Under the pieces are notes generated by a model that ran no database searches, had not been told where the DNA came from, and saw only the letters and a list, made by a program, of their open reading frames with translations. Shown here in pieces: positions 23,734 through 34,102 of a stretch of DNA of 64,000 nt. Positions within the stretch are counted from its first letter, which is position 1. Every line of letters begins with the position of its first letter. This DNA comes from Pelodera strongyloides (taxonomy: Eukaryota > Nematoda > Chromadorea > Rhabditida > Rhabditidae), in assembly GCA_036852015.1 (NCBI GenBank), contig JAANDG010000053.1:124001-188000 (forward strand), written 5' to 3'. A program made the position numbers and the translations under genes.

Positions 23734-23748
23734 CTGCAAAAAGGATAA
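23734..23748 (-). promoter_or_regulatory. Probable SL trans-splice acceptor of the sulfotransferase gene
   Basis: On the minus strand a pyrimidine tract ends CCTTTTTTGCAG three bases before the ATG. No upstream coding exon fits, so in a nematode this is best read as a trans-splice site. Confidence 0.6.
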
Positions 23749-24942
23749 AATTATAGATGTAACGTTTTTGCGCAAACACAGCTTGTTCTACTCGTTTCAC
23801 GTCAAGAACGGGAGGGGCCGATACCTTTTGGTTAGGAGGCTAACATTTAGACTGTACTCATATAATGTTTGTTTTATTATAAGGAACATACAAAGAAACG
23901 GTTTTGTGACATAAAAACCTTAATGCAAACGAAAGGAGATTGTTTTTTTTTCCACTGTATGTGCTGCTGCAATGGGATAAGATCTATCGAACGCCTGTTT
24001 TGGCAGATATTTATTTAGATTCATGAGCTTGAGGAAGGCCGCCCACAAAATTGTATATTTTATAAATTAAGTGCAATCTACGAAATTGAAATATAGCGCA
24101 CAAAGCTCGTGTTTACGAATTATAACCTTGAAATTGTCTTCACTTACGAGGCACCGAATTTATACATACATACATGCATGGTAACCCAGTTTCGTGCATT
24201 TCGTTTGAACTTTGAACTAATAAAAAACATCGAAAAAGGGCGGATTCCGCTTGGCAACGGGGTACTCCCGGAATCCCACCACTGTAAATTCTAGGATGCG
24301 AAATTGGTGCTCCAACTGTTTATGCTCGAAGGCCGAGAAAATTGTAGCGCTCATAATTTACCCATTTTTACATCCTAATAATAATATAAGCGATTTTCGC
24401 GGTCCAAAAACAAAGCGGTATATTCGTCGTACGTGGACCATAGTACCTACGTCCCAATATACACGATGACTGCTCCAACTCTACCTCCAGGGTAATTATT
24501 CTATGTAGTTTTTTTAACGATCTGGGCACACAGATCGTGCCTTATTCTTATTGTTAGCCCGAAGACGTCGAGCAATTTGTCATCTGGAACTCGTCGCCTA
24601 ATGCTCAGGACCTCTGCGGAACAAGCCATAAGCCAATGTTGAAACTGTATTTTCACCCTTGAATAAAGGTGCACGCTCTTGAAGCGCAAAAGATTTATTA
24701 TTATTTATTTATTATTTATTACACAGCGTACTGCTTAGTCGCTCAGTGCCCATAAGGGGGAAGAATTTATACTCAGCTGATAAGGTATTTTCTGATTGAT
24801 TGCGAGGTGATAAATCAAAAAAGTACTCAATGTGAATTCATTTCCGACATCCAGAATTATTCACACATTTTTTTTTATTTATGTTTTTTTTTGCAAATAT
24901 TCGTAAATTATGATCATGCCTATCTGTACACTTGCTTTGAAA
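23749..24942. other. Intergenic, no gene recognised
   Basis: Contains the dispersed repeat R (24558-24692) with a trailing (TTATTA)n tract to about 24720, then plain AT-rich sequence up to the retrotransposon. The last five bases (24938-24942, TGAAA) are the retrotransposon's target-site duplicate. Confidence 0.6.
24558..24692 (+). repeat. Dispersed repeat R, about 130 bp
   Basis: Starts GAAGACGTCGAGCAATTTGT-CATCTGGAACTCGTC and ends AATAAAGGTGCACGCTCTTG-AAGCGCAAAAG. Similar copies lie at 45469-45600 and 49902-50032, and partly at 12713-12806 (minus). The AATAAA and the A/T-rich tail suggest a retroposed unit. Confidence 0.7.
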
Positions 24943-25963
24943 GTTGGAGTGTTTGTTATCTATGGGTAATGTGAGTTTGAAGTGAAAGAGTTAACAAGTG
25001 ATAACGGGAAAAATCAATAAAACAAAAAATGTGGCTGGATCGCGGCCTAAGCCTTGATCCCCATCAGCCTGACGCTGAAAATATCATTTTAGCAGAACAA
25101 CAAATGTTAAACTTAAAGTGAGACATAAGCTTAAAAGTTAATTTGCTCCAAACATCAAACCCGTCCAGGTTTCATATACTCTACCCTGTTTCTACGTAAT
25201 GCTAAGGACGGTTTGTACAAACACAACAATACAAACACAATCACAATATATTCAAGTATCAAATAGGGACAAGAGTCCACTTCTATAGAGACTTGCAAGT
25301 TTATAAGATAAAAGTTTATTACAGAATAATTTAAAAGAGAAACATGCAAGTGAGAGAGAAAAAAAGGAAATCGCATAAGCGAGAAACAAAAAGAATTTAA
25401 AGAACTACAAAGTACAAGAGATGCTGCTAATAGTGAATCAAAGGACTACTGTAGAAATCTATGTACTAAAACAAAGAAAACATCATACCTCGTAAGTTCG
25501 GAGAACACAGTACCCTACCCGATACAGTAGTAGACAATAGAGATGTCTCATAGAGACATAAGTCTGACGGTGGAGTGAATGACAACTGACCAAGAGTGTT
25601 ACCGGCATGAGCTTAAATACTAACACGGCAGATGTATCAAATTGCCAATGGGATAGCCCAAGGCGAGACAATTATATAAAAATATTCTATGCGTCTTAAG
25701 AAATCAGAAAACCAACAAATGATCACTAGCTGATCACAGAAATATCTTAAAGGTACAACAGATGTACAATTTACTAACGAGAGGAAACACACAAGTTCAA
25801 ATAATCAACAGATGTGAACAAGAAAACATTAACACGATAGAGATCAGATTATGAGGATCAATCATCACTATATCAAACGCAACGCGCACCGCGCATGCAA
25901 AGGGAGAAATAACTACGGTGCACATAGCGGGGAGTAGAAAGCAGGCAACATGGTTGTTGCACT
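24943..25963 (-). repeat. 3' LTR of the retrotransposon
   Basis: Near-identical to 34103-35123. In element orientation it starts AGTGCAACAACCATG and ends CACTCCAAC. The ends are set by the limit of LTR-LTR identity and by the TGAAA duplication. A canonical TG start would be two bases further in. Confidence 0.9.
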
Positions 25964-25974
25964 CTCCTCTTCTT
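25964..25974 (-). other. Polypurine tract (second-strand primer site)
   Basis: Reads AAGAAGAGGAG on the minus strand, directly abutting the 3' LTR and overlapping the stop codon of the last pol frame (25973-25975). Position and composition are those of a PPT. Confidence 0.75.
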
Positions 25975-28234
25975 AGACTGAGGCTCGTCCTCGAGACTTC
26001 TTGTTGATCTTCGCCGACGGAGTGCTTACACGGTCGTGAATCGATGGTCGTCGACGGTGATCCGCCTTCGGTGAACGGTTTCTTCTTTCGGATTTCCGGA
26101 CCTCCGATGCCATAGGCTTCTTCTTCCTCAGGAAGGAACGCAACATGTTATCGTCCGCCGCAACAAATTTGAAGTATTCTGCAGCCAAGGTTTGAGATGG
26201 CTTTTCACACCTATGATATGCAGTGTGGATATTGTACAGCGTTGACGAATAACGTTCGTTGGAGTTGAGGTGAGGGAAACGAACTACAATGCCGTAGCTG
26301 ACTAGTTTTTCCAGAAATATCTCCATTCGGCAAATCTGAACATGGTCGGTTGTAGCGTTTTTCAGAGAAGGGAAGACAATAATGGTCACGGAACGATGGA
26401 TCTTATTCCGCAGACTGTGAAGGGCGCCGAGAAGTTTCGAACTGTCTCCTGTGTCCATGTAACCGACTTGCACGAGAATTACACGGGTCTTAGCACGCTC
26501 CCATGTATAACGGGCGGCGATGTCCCCGAGTCTTTGGTACAGGATTCCAGCGCCAACTGTCTCGATATGACGGTATTGCGCCGCAAAGTCGAAGTTAGAC
26601 TTTATCGCTTCCAGAAGTAGGCGGTCTCCAAGGGAATGCACTTCAACCGTTTCGAATGCTTCTTGGGCAAGCATGTTTGCCTCGTCTTTCCGCTTCTGCT
26701 GCTGCAGTCTTCGAGCCATCATAGCATCTTCGAGCTGTACATGAGACGGTTTTCGGAGAACAACCGATGGGGCTTCCCTTTGTTCCTTGATGTACTTATC
26801 CACCAGGCGAGTGTATGAGACTTCATCAGGAATAAGAATACCCTTCGAGAGGTACTGTACATAGTCATCGGCAGTAATCAACTTCCAGCTGAGGAATGCC
26901 TCGATCATCTTCTGAATGACCAGTGTGGACCATGGAGCTGCAGGTGTCTCAAGGATTGTGATCAACTGGTACTGATTTATTCCGTTGCTTGCCCCGGCCA
27001 GAAAGTTCAGGACGTTTGCTGTAGTCTTGATGCTTGCGTCCAAAAGAGTGTCAACCGGCTCGATGCCAACGAACTTCGACAGTTTTCCAATGGTCACTCC
27101 GGAATGCTCATACGCAGGGTGGATGGGGTCGATGATCTCGATAACGATACGGTCGTCCCTGAAAGAAATAAGTTCACATCGCTGCTTGATTCGTGCACTC
27201 CTGCGCACAGGAACCACAGCTTTTTCAGGATTGGTCTTTTTCACTGTTTTAGACTGTCTACCCGTCTTAATACCTAGGTTGAAGTCTCCCACTTCTTTTG
27301 GTACTCGTTTCACATGTTCCAACTGCACGGGAAATTCAGGTTTATCGGTAGTTAAGTCCTTCAATACCACCGAGGTTTTCTGGACCTTAACAACTCGATA
27401 AGGACCTGAATGTTTGTTCCCCATTTTGTGCTTGGCATTTTGTTCGATCAGTATGACACGGTCTCCCTCAACAATGTTTTCACTGTTCTTCGGTCTTTTC
27501 TTATCAAAGTAGTTCTTCATGTTGTCAGCATTTTTCTGCAGATTCTCTTTGGTACATTCGTAAGCAATTTGTAAACCAGCCAAAAGGTCAGTACGATACG
27601 TTTGCACGTCCACCATATTTAGATTCAACTTCCTTGGGCTTACTCCCTTCAACACAACTCTAGGGTCTCGACCCGAAGCGAGGAAGATTGGTGAATCTCC
27701 GGTGGCTGAATGGGTTGCTGTATTGTAACAATACAGGGCATAGGGTAACAGAGTGTCCCATTCAGTCTCGACGGCAACGATCTTTCTCAGAATTTGCTGG
27801 ATAGAGCGATTATAGCGTTCAACGAGACCTGTTTCTCGCTTGATGTAACCTTTAGAGTACTGCCATTCAATAGATAACTCATCACATGCTGTCTTGACGA
27901 TGTCGTTCAAGAATTCAGAACCTTGATCTGACACAACAATTTGTGGAACTCTGCACTCACGCAAGAAGTATCCAAACAAAGCAGAACAGACGACCGAAGC
28001 TTCTTTACTCGGGAGTGCTTCACAATATCCAAACTTAGTGAAGTAGTCGATGACCGACAAAAGATAGCGATTCCCGTTCAAACTAGGATGACCCATGTCA
28101 ATTAGATCGACGGCGACGGTGTGAAACGGAGCAGGACTGATCCTTGGGTGAAGTGGTGGTACATTTTTCGTTGTAGGGTTCCCTGTTAGACATTTCACGC
28201 ATTCACGATGCCATGCCTTGAAATGCTTGCGCAT
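25973..28234 (-). CDS. Retrotransposon pol, integrase part with long C-terminal extension (753-codon frame)
   Basis: The third open segment of pol. About residues 1-330 are integrase: end of the zinc-binding region (HRECVKC), then the D,D,E core with VAVDLIDMG, VVSDQGSEF and GLVERYNRS. A basic stretch PVRRSARIKQR follows near 345. The remaining 400 residues are unusual. They include a segment at about 560-700 alternating hydrophobic strands and polar loops (RVILVQVGYMDTGD, SVTIIVFPSL, GIVVRFPHL) and a very basic tail RKSERRNRSPK. I do not recognise this domain; the strand pattern is loosely like an SGNH or Rossmann-type fold. The frame is cut from upstream pol by an 11-bp tandem duplication, and the first residues are in the frame after that break. 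Confidence 0.85.
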   Translation of the reverse strand: MRKHFKAWHRECVKCLTGNPTTKNVPPLHPRISPAPFHTVAVDLIDMGHPSLNGNRYLLSVIDYFTKFGYCEALPSKEASVVCSALFGYFLRECRVPQIVVSDQGSEFLNDIVKTACDELSIEWQYSKGYIKRETGLVERYNRSIQQILRKIVAVETEWDTLLPYALYCYNTATHSATGDSPIFLASGRDPRVVLKGVSPRKLNLNMVDVQTYRTDLLAGLQIAYECTKENLQKNADNMKNYFDKKRPKNSENIVEGDRVILIEQNAKHKMGNKHSGPYRVVKVQKTSVVLKDLTTDKPEFPVQLEHVKRVPKEVGDFNLGIKTGRQSKTVKKTNPEKAVVPVRRSARIKQRCELISFRDDRIVIEIIDPIHPAYEHSGVTIGKLSKFVGIEPVDTLLDASIKTTANVLNFLAGASNGINQYQLITILETPAAPWSTLVIQKMIEAFLSWKLITADDYVQYLSKGILIPDEVSYTRLVDKYIKEQREAPSVVLRKPSHVQLEDAMMARRLQQQKRKDEANMLAQEAFETVEVHSLGDRLLLEAIKSNFDFAAQYRHIETVGAGILYQRLGDIAARYTWERAKTRVILVQVGYMDTGDSSKLLGALHSLRNKIHRSVTIIVFPSLKNATTDHVQICRMEIFLEKLVSYGIVVRFPHLNSNERYSSTLYNIHTAYHRCEKPSQTLAAEYFKFVAADDNMLRSFLRKKKPMASEVRKSERRNRSPKADHRRRPSIHDRVSTPSAKINKKSRGRASV

Positions 28235-29400
28235 TTCTGGCTCAGGCGTGACTCAGGCGTGACTTTGTTCAAGACGACTTCTGGAGCACAATGACCTCCC
28301 AATCTGGAGTCGTGTGCAGCATTCCAGACTTCACGACGATGTTTCTCAGGAACCCAACGTTTCATTCGACCATCCTTATCGAAAATGAACAATTTCTCCT
28401 CGACGACTGCAAAATCCGAAACCTTAAATCCTTCAGTAGACTCAAGACGAACGTCTGCTTCCCATTTTTCCTCGTTGAAGTCCTTCAAGAACTTCTTGTA
28501 TCCATCATCGTTTTCCAACGTCAAAGTCCAGGAGTCTTTCTCAGCGGGAACAAGTTCACTGACAATTCTGTCCAATCCTCCTTCGCGAGAGGTTTCCGTT
28601 AACTCCGAGAGAACTACTGGACCCCTTGACAGGGCATCTGCAACCTTGTTCATCGAACCTTTGACGTATTCAATTTTTACGTTCTCATCCTGGATCTCCA
28701 AAGCCCATCGCATAGTGCGTTCTGACAGATTTGGTCTTTTCATCAATGATACCAAAGCTTGGTGATCTGTTCTGACAGTGACTTGGAGTCCGTAAATGTA
28801 TTGCCGAAACTTAGCAAGTGATCTTTTGACTGCAAGAGCTTCCAGGTCTGTAGGATGGTAGTTCTTCTGCGCGTTGTTCAACCGCTCGCTCATAAAATGA
28901 AGAGGGTGGAGCCGACCTTCGGCGTCCTCCTGACACAACACCGCACCAATCCCCAGCTTGCTTGCATCAACATATATAACGAAAGGTCTTGACCCATCTC
29001 TGGCTTTCTCCACGTCCGGCTGACCCAAAACTGGTGCAGAACACAATGACTTCTTCAATGCAAGAAACGCCTTCTCCTGCGCTTCTCCCCAATTCCACTT
29101 TGTGGTAGAGGCTGTCAAATCATAGAGTGGACCGGCAGTTCTCGAGAAGTTGTGAATGAACTTCCGATAGTAGCCTGTCATCCCCAGAAAAGTTCGGAGT
29201 TCTGACAGAGAAGTAGGCCGCTTGCAGTTTTCAATTCTGGCGATTTTGTCTGGATCGACCGACATTCCTTGATCGCTCAAGACATGTCCGAGGAAATGAA
29301 CCTCCTTTTGTCCAATCCGACATTTCTGTGCCTTCAGTCTCAGCCCGTGTTCACGCAAGCGTTCAAAACTTGACGCAGATGCAGAAGATGTTCCTCCCAA
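28195..29400 (-). CDS. Retrotransposon pol, RT thumb and RNase H part (401-codon frame)
   Basis: Second open segment. It begins in the RT connection region (FLGHVLSDQGMSVDPDKI, TFLGMTGYYRKFI) and contains RNase H with YVDASKLGIGAVL and VRTDHQALVSLM. It then runs to the start of the integrase zinc-binding domain (HDSRLGGHCAPE). It overlaps the upstream frame at 29340-29400. The N-terminal residues before the RT homology are read from the wrong frame. The frame ends shortly after the tandem duplication at 28240-28262. Confidence 0.88.
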   Translation of the reverse strand: MGGTSSASASSFERLREHGLRLKAQKCRIGQKEVHFLGHVLSDQGMSVDPDKIARIENCKRPTSLSELRTFLGMTGYYRKFIHNFSRTAGPLYDLTASTTKWNWGEAQEKAFLALKKSLCSAPVLGQPDVEKARDGSRPFVIYVDASKLGIGAVLCQEDAEGRLHPLHFMSERLNNAQKNYHPTDLEALAVKRSLAKFRQYIYGLQVTVRTDHQALVSLMKRPNLSERTMRWALEIQDENVKIEYVKGSMNKVADALSRGPVVLSELTETSREGGLDRIVSELVPAEKDSWTLTLENDDGYKKFLKDFNEEKWEADVRLESTEGFKVSDFAVVEEKLFIFDKDGRMKRWVPEKHRREVWNAAHDSRLGGHCAPEVVLNKVTPESRLSQKCASISRHGIVNA

Positions 29401-32400
29401 GTCTCAGAAGCAACAATTACGTCATCAACATAGACAAACACGTTCTCTCCCAGGATGTCTTGAAGCACAATGTGCATCATACGCTGAAATGTCGCTGGAG
29501 AATTTGCTAACCCATAAGGCATTTTCTCGAATTCGTACAGACCATCCAAGATGGCGAAGGCTGTCTTCGACTTACTTCCATCCTTCATCGGCACCTGCCA
29601 GAATCCGGACAGTAAATCAAAGGTCGAGAAGAATCGTTTTCCAGCAAAACTCTGCAACGTCAGATCCATATTGGGGAGGGGTTGAGCGTCGTGCTTCATT
29701 ACCTCGTTGATCTTTCTATAATCAACGCACATTCGGATCGACCCGTCTTTCTTTCGAACCAAAACAACGGGTGAAGCCCAGGGTGAATTGCTTTGGCGAA
29801 TCACTCCCTGACTTTTCATTGCTTCAAGCATTTTCCTCACTTGAGCTTGCAATGCAAGTGGAATTGGTCGAGCTCTTTGCCTGATCGGCCGACAATCTCC
29901 TGTGTCGATAACGTGCTCAATGGTCTCTGTGGACCCCAATTCTTCGTCTCGTGTAGCGAATATATCCTGAAATTCGCTCACAAGATCCTTCAGGATATCT
30001 CCTGATGGCATTCCTCCTTCCCGGAGAATGCTCAATATTTCCTCCAATGTACTCTTTGGTGGTCTTTGCGTGGACTGCTGATACTCAGGCAGCCTCAACA
30101 GTGCTTCGCAAAGCAACTTTGCTTCACTGATTTCATTCCGCTCCTCTTCTTTAAAGGTGGGATGCATCTCAACTTCGTCCCATTCAATCGAGTCAATGTC
30201 GTCGTCTGCTTTCAAAGTATCATTCTTCTTGACAGAGATCAAGGTGTCTGTGTTGTTGCTAATTCTGAGGAGTGCGTCTCCGTGCTCATCTGTTTGAACA
30301 ACAACATTCTCTTCCACGAGTGGAGGACACTTCGAGATCATGAGTGTTGAGTTCCGCTTCCCCCGGACCGGCAGGATACGAGAACAACCAGGAAAGATTC
30401 TTGCAGACTCTGAGATGTTGACAGTGGACTCTCCTTCAGGACAAAACAAAGAGATACGCAAACCAACAGACCGTAGAGCATTCATACCCAAGAGTACCAT
30501 TGGTGATTCTCTTTTAATCACGTGAAATGCAACTCTAGTGAGGACTCCATCACCCACCTTCGTTGGCAGCTTGCATTTCCCAACCAATTGCATCAAGTTC
30601 CTGGACGCATCCAGAACTCCGAAGTCTTCCGGACTTCCTTGTTCGTACTCAGTACGTTCTTTGCACATCTTCGCCGAGACCTCTTGGTCCGCGTGTGCTT
30701 TCTTCAGAAACCCTGTCGAGACTAACGATATGGACGCACCAGTATCTATTGTTATCTCGGTTTCCATATATGCCACAATGCCGTTTAGGATCAACTGTTC
30801 AACCAGAAAGTTATCCTCTCCAACAGGCAAAACGATAGGCCGCATCTCCAACACACTTCCCGTAGGGGTATGGGATGTAACCTCCAATATTTGTTCCAAC
30901 TTTGGGACATTGGTTTCGCGTGGCTGTGCATCTTTGGCAGCGCATAGCCTACCCTCCGATTGCACACTGAGGTCCTGCACTTCGACAGTATCCTCTGCAA
31001 GTGAGTGTTTGAAGCGTGCACACTTTGATAACCCCTCATCTTGCTGAAATGTAGCATCTGTAAACGGGAACTTCCGACTTCCGAATACTTCCGACCGAAC
31101 TTCCAAAGCAGGCGGGCTACAATTCATGAGCTGCTTACCTTGCAACTCCTCAGCTCGAGTTGTGTTCCGAAACCCCAACTCAACAATGCTCATCATCTCG
31201 ACGAGTCTTCTGGAGCTTCCTTTGCTCCCATTTGTTGCCTCAGCAACATCTGATTCATCAAAGAATCCCTGTGGCAGCCAGCGCCTATTGCACTGCTCCA
31301 CCTGTTGTTTGCCGACAATTGCGTCTGTCCTCCTTGTGGGACAGTCAACTTTCTTGTGGCCTTTTCTGCCGCATTCGAAACATTCGATGCCATTTTGAGA
31401 ACCACTGTACTGCTTGGAACCAGAAGCATGACTAGACGAGGTGTTCTGAGGTGGTCGACGTGGTTGGTCTGATCGTCCTTGTCGTGTCTGCTCTGTCGGT
31501 CTTCGATTACCAGATGAGAAACTAGAAGAAGTGGCTCGATGAACAGGATTCCTGGGTTTTCCGCGATTCGAGGAGAACGACAAGTGAGAACCTCGACTAC
31601 TACCAGATGGATGACTATTTCTACCCGAACCAGAAGAGTTGTTCGAAGAAGAACCTTTCACGTAGGAGTCGTGTCGCAATGCAAGCTGTTTTACACTAGA
31701 GTAGGAGCTCATCGTCTCGTCATCTGCAGTCATCGAAGCGTCTATGTACTGGAAGAACCCCGGTTTTTCCTCAAGGCATCGAAGCAGTGCGGCGCACTGC
31801 TGTGCTTCTCTCACAACATCTTCATCATCAGATGGATAGGCCTTCTTGCCCAGATTTTCAATTTCTTTACAAATGACCGAAATCGGGAGACCGTTCTTTT
31901 TAACATACATTGAGAGCTCACGTTGCCAGTGGAGCTTTTTCAATTTTAAGGGAGCCTCAAATTCCTTTCTGAACTCTCTAACTGCATTAGTAAAAGTTCC
32001 CCGTCTGATCGCGCTGCTTAAGAGGTCAAAAGCGGCTTTGGAATCGTCAGCGAGGTAGCAGCGAAACAGTGTGATTTTCTGTGCATCGGTATAACCAGGG
32101 ATAAAGCGCATTTGTACAGATTCGACAAAATCCCCAAAGGTTTCCGGGCGACGCAACGAAAATTTTTCGATAGGCGGTAAGGCGTTCATGAGGCTATTGG
32201 CCAGACCCAAACTCATTAAGACCTGGTTACCAGCATTTCCCATACCCAGACCATTACCCACTACGTCCTCATCAGCCCTAGGATTCTCAATTGAAAAAGA
32301 AGGCATACCTCTGTGTCTTCTCGTTTTCGGTGTCACGTGGCTGGTTAGACTCGCACTTCCGCGGGATGCGGTATCGAGATGAGGCATGGGCATTGGTGGT

Positions 32401-33272
32401 TGGAGCGGTGGCATCGCCGGTGTCTGAAACAGTGTAAGGTCACTTATGGAATCATTCAGATTTCTCGGAGTGTGCTGTGGGTTAGCTCTTGCCGTCGAGT
32501 TCAATGACTCACCCATCTCTTCAACGTTTCCGGTATCTCCGTTGACGGACTCGTCGTAGTCCAGGACAATGGGCTCATCAACATCAGGAGACGGCGCTCT
32601 GATGGTCTCTCTCGGCTTAGGCTCACTAACGACTGCACCCTGAAAAATGAGTTTTTCAACTTGGTTGGGTCTTAGGCCAGAATTTTCACAAAGGGTAATC
32701 ATCAAATCCCTAGTCTTCCGGAGCTTCAGCACGGTAGCTCTGAGTTCGTCAGGGTTAGAGTCGAGGATTTCAGAAAGGTTCAAAATTTCTTCCTCTTTAG
32801 CTTCCGTATTGGACATGAAAGCTTCAAACTCTAACTTCGTTGAGACTCTCATGCCTTCAAGGCGTCCCATTATATACGCACAGTCTGACCAAGGCAACTC
32901 ATTGAGAGAAACTTGTTTGTGCTGGAGACACAACCAAGCTTCCTTGAGATCATTGGTGGCGTTGCGGGCTTGCCGCTTGATCTCATCAATCTGCCTGGTA
33001 GTCATGTTTTTACAGAACATGCTATTAATGCGGACAAGCGTAGGACCAAAGTCACTAAGCTGTTCCAGTGCGCCTGAGAACCGTGCAATGAGCTCTGCTT
33101 TTTCCGGGTCAAATCCGTCGTCGAATCCCTCGTTGTCGTTGTCGCGTCCCTCGCGGTTGCTCGTTCCATCATCGTGCTGTGCGTGCTGATCCCTCTGACC
33201 ACGGGAGTTCGGGCTGAACAGATCCAGCAGTTCTGTATCACTCACCTTCGGAAGCTCTCGATTGTCCGTCAT
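29340..33272 (-). CDS. Retrotransposon gag-protease-RT polyprotein (1310-codon frame)
   Basis: Starts at the ATG at 33272. Residues 1 to about 620 are a Gag-like region with low-complexity Ser/Gly/Arg at about 530-620. A CCHC knuckle, CFECGRKGHKKVDC, lies near 630. An aspartic protease active site TIDTGASISLVS lies near 842. RT starts near 1140 with CVDYRKINEV and FSTFDLLSGFWQVPM, and carries the catalytic FVYVDDVIV near 1282. The frame then ends soon after the palm because of a frame break near 29370. Gag and Pol are fused in one frame, so no gag-pol frameshift is needed at that junction. Confidence 0.93.
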   Translation of the reverse strand: MTDNRELPKVSDTELLDLFSPNSRGQRDQHAQHDDGTSNREGRDNDNEGFDDGFDPEKAELIARFSGALEQLSDFGPTLVRINSMFCKNMTTRQIDEIKRQARNATNDLKEAWLCLQHKQVSLNELPWSDCAYIMGRLEGMRVSTKLEFEAFMSNTEAKEEEILNLSEILDSNPDELRATVLKLRKTRDLMITLCENSGLRPNQVEKLIFQGAVVSEPKPRETIRAPSPDVDEPIVLDYDESVNGDTGNVEEMGESLNSTARANPQHTPRNLNDSISDLTLFQTPAMPPLQPPMPMPHLDTASRGSASLTSHVTPKTRRHRGMPSFSIENPRADEDVVGNGLGMGNAGNQVLMSLGLANSLMNALPPIEKFSLRRPETFGDFVESVQMRFIPGYTDAQKITLFRCYLADDSKAAFDLLSSAIRRGTFTNAVREFRKEFEAPLKLKKLHWQRELSMYVKKNGLPISVICKEIENLGKKAYPSDDEDVVREAQQCAALLRCLEEKPGFFQYIDASMTADDETMSSYSSVKQLALRHDSYVKGSSSNNSSGSGRNSHPSGSSRGSHLSFSSNRGKPRNPVHRATSSSFSSGNRRPTEQTRQGRSDQPRRPPQNTSSSHASGSKQYSGSQNGIECFECGRKGHKKVDCPTRRTDAIVGKQQVEQCNRRWLPQGFFDESDVAEATNGSKGSSRRLVEMMSIVELGFRNTTRAEELQGKQLMNCSPPALEVRSEVFGSRKFPFTDATFQQDEGLSKCARFKHSLAEDTVEVQDLSVQSEGRLCAAKDAQPRETNVPKLEQILEVTSHTPTGSVLEMRPIVLPVGEDNFLVEQLILNGIVAYMETEITIDTGASISLVSTGFLKKAHADQEVSAKMCKERTEYEQGSPEDFGVLDASRNLMQLVGKCKLPTKVGDGVLTRVAFHVIKRESPMVLLGMNALRSVGLRISLFCPEGESTVNISESARIFPGCSRILPVRGKRNSTLMISKCPPLVEENVVVQTDEHGDALLRISNNTDTLISVKKNDTLKADDDIDSIEWDEVEMHPTFKEEERNEISEAKLLCEALLRLPEYQQSTQRPPKSTLEEILSILREGGMPSGDILKDLVSEFQDIFATRDEELGSTETIEHVIDTGDCRPIRQRARPIPLALQAQVRKMLEAMKSQGVIRQSNSPWASPVVLVRKKDGSIRMCVDYRKINEVMKHDAQPLPNMDLTLQSFAGKRFFSTFDLLSGFWQVPMKDGSKSKTAFAILDGLYEFEKMPYGLANSPATFQRMMHIVLQDILGENVFVYVDDVIVASETWEEHLLHLRQVLNACVNTG

Positions 33273-34084
33273 TGCTTCGCTGAAGGTAGATTGCTCGGTA
33301 GTTCGATATGAGAATTACCTGAAAGCACACAATATATGGTTTCAGTTCAACAGGTATCAAACAGCACGTAGTGAGCGACGCGGAAAAAAGTGAACAATTC
33401 AATCCGCACATTCCTATTCCATCGTATTCCAATCGTCCATTCGGGTATGGGTAGCAGATTTGGATGTTTCCTTCCAAGGAGACTTGATAACCTCTGTACC
33501 GGTTGTGTCGCAGGACAGAGTCCCCACACAGACCGAGAGGTCACCGTCTCCTGGTTCCACAATGCATAGGTCACGCACCCAAAAAGGGTCCAACCTGCTG
33601 CATTGCTTCACCTTGAAGGGAGTATACTGGTGTCTAGTAATCAGAGACGTCTCTCTGACTACTGTTATCCAAAAGGTATTGAACCCATGAACTAGATCCA
33701 CGACCACAAGGGCCATGGAGCCAAGTCCACGGAGTCCAGATTTTGGACACCAATAGACTCCCTCCAAAGGAGGAAACACCAAATCTGCATGGCCAGGCGG
33801 AGCACTGACGAGAGGCAGAACGATTCTTTCTCAGGTTGGGGTCTGCGGAGCACGACGGGCAACCTCTGTGAGAAAGAATCGTGGTGTAAAAGCTTCTGAG
33901 CTCGGTTGGGGACCGCGGAGCAGTCAAGCAACCATTTGAACTCAGAAACCACACAAGAAAAGAATGAGGAAGAGGGAGGAATAAGTGATACGAGTAAAAA
34001 TACAACGAGAGAAAAGGACATAGTCATACTGTATCGGGTAGGAGAAAAAAAAAATGTGAGTAGTTAGCAAAAGTAGGGTTAGGG
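33273..34084 (-). other. 5' leader of the retrotransposon
   Basis: About 810 bp between the PBS and the gag ATG. It holds two similar direct copies of a GAAAGAATCGT / CTCGGTTGGGGNCNGCGGAGC arrangement (about 33820-33930), which may form stems useful for packaging. No conserved frame recognised. Confidence 0.55.
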
Positions 34085-34102
34085 TAGCCGGTTCGGCCCC
34101 CA
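34085..34102 (-). other. Primer binding site
   Basis: Directly adjoining the 5' LTR the element strand reads TGGGGGCCGAACCGGCTA, starting with the TGG that pairs with a tRNA CCA end. The matching tRNA was not identified. Confidence 0.7.

Noticed and set aside
25155..25671. Two frames (73 and 62 codons) repeated identically at 34315-34831
   Set aside because: They lie in the LTRs and are identical because the LTRs are.
26342..27401. Plus-strand frames within the retrotransposon
   Set aside because: Antisense shadows of the gag-pol frames, no independent motifs or splice pattern.
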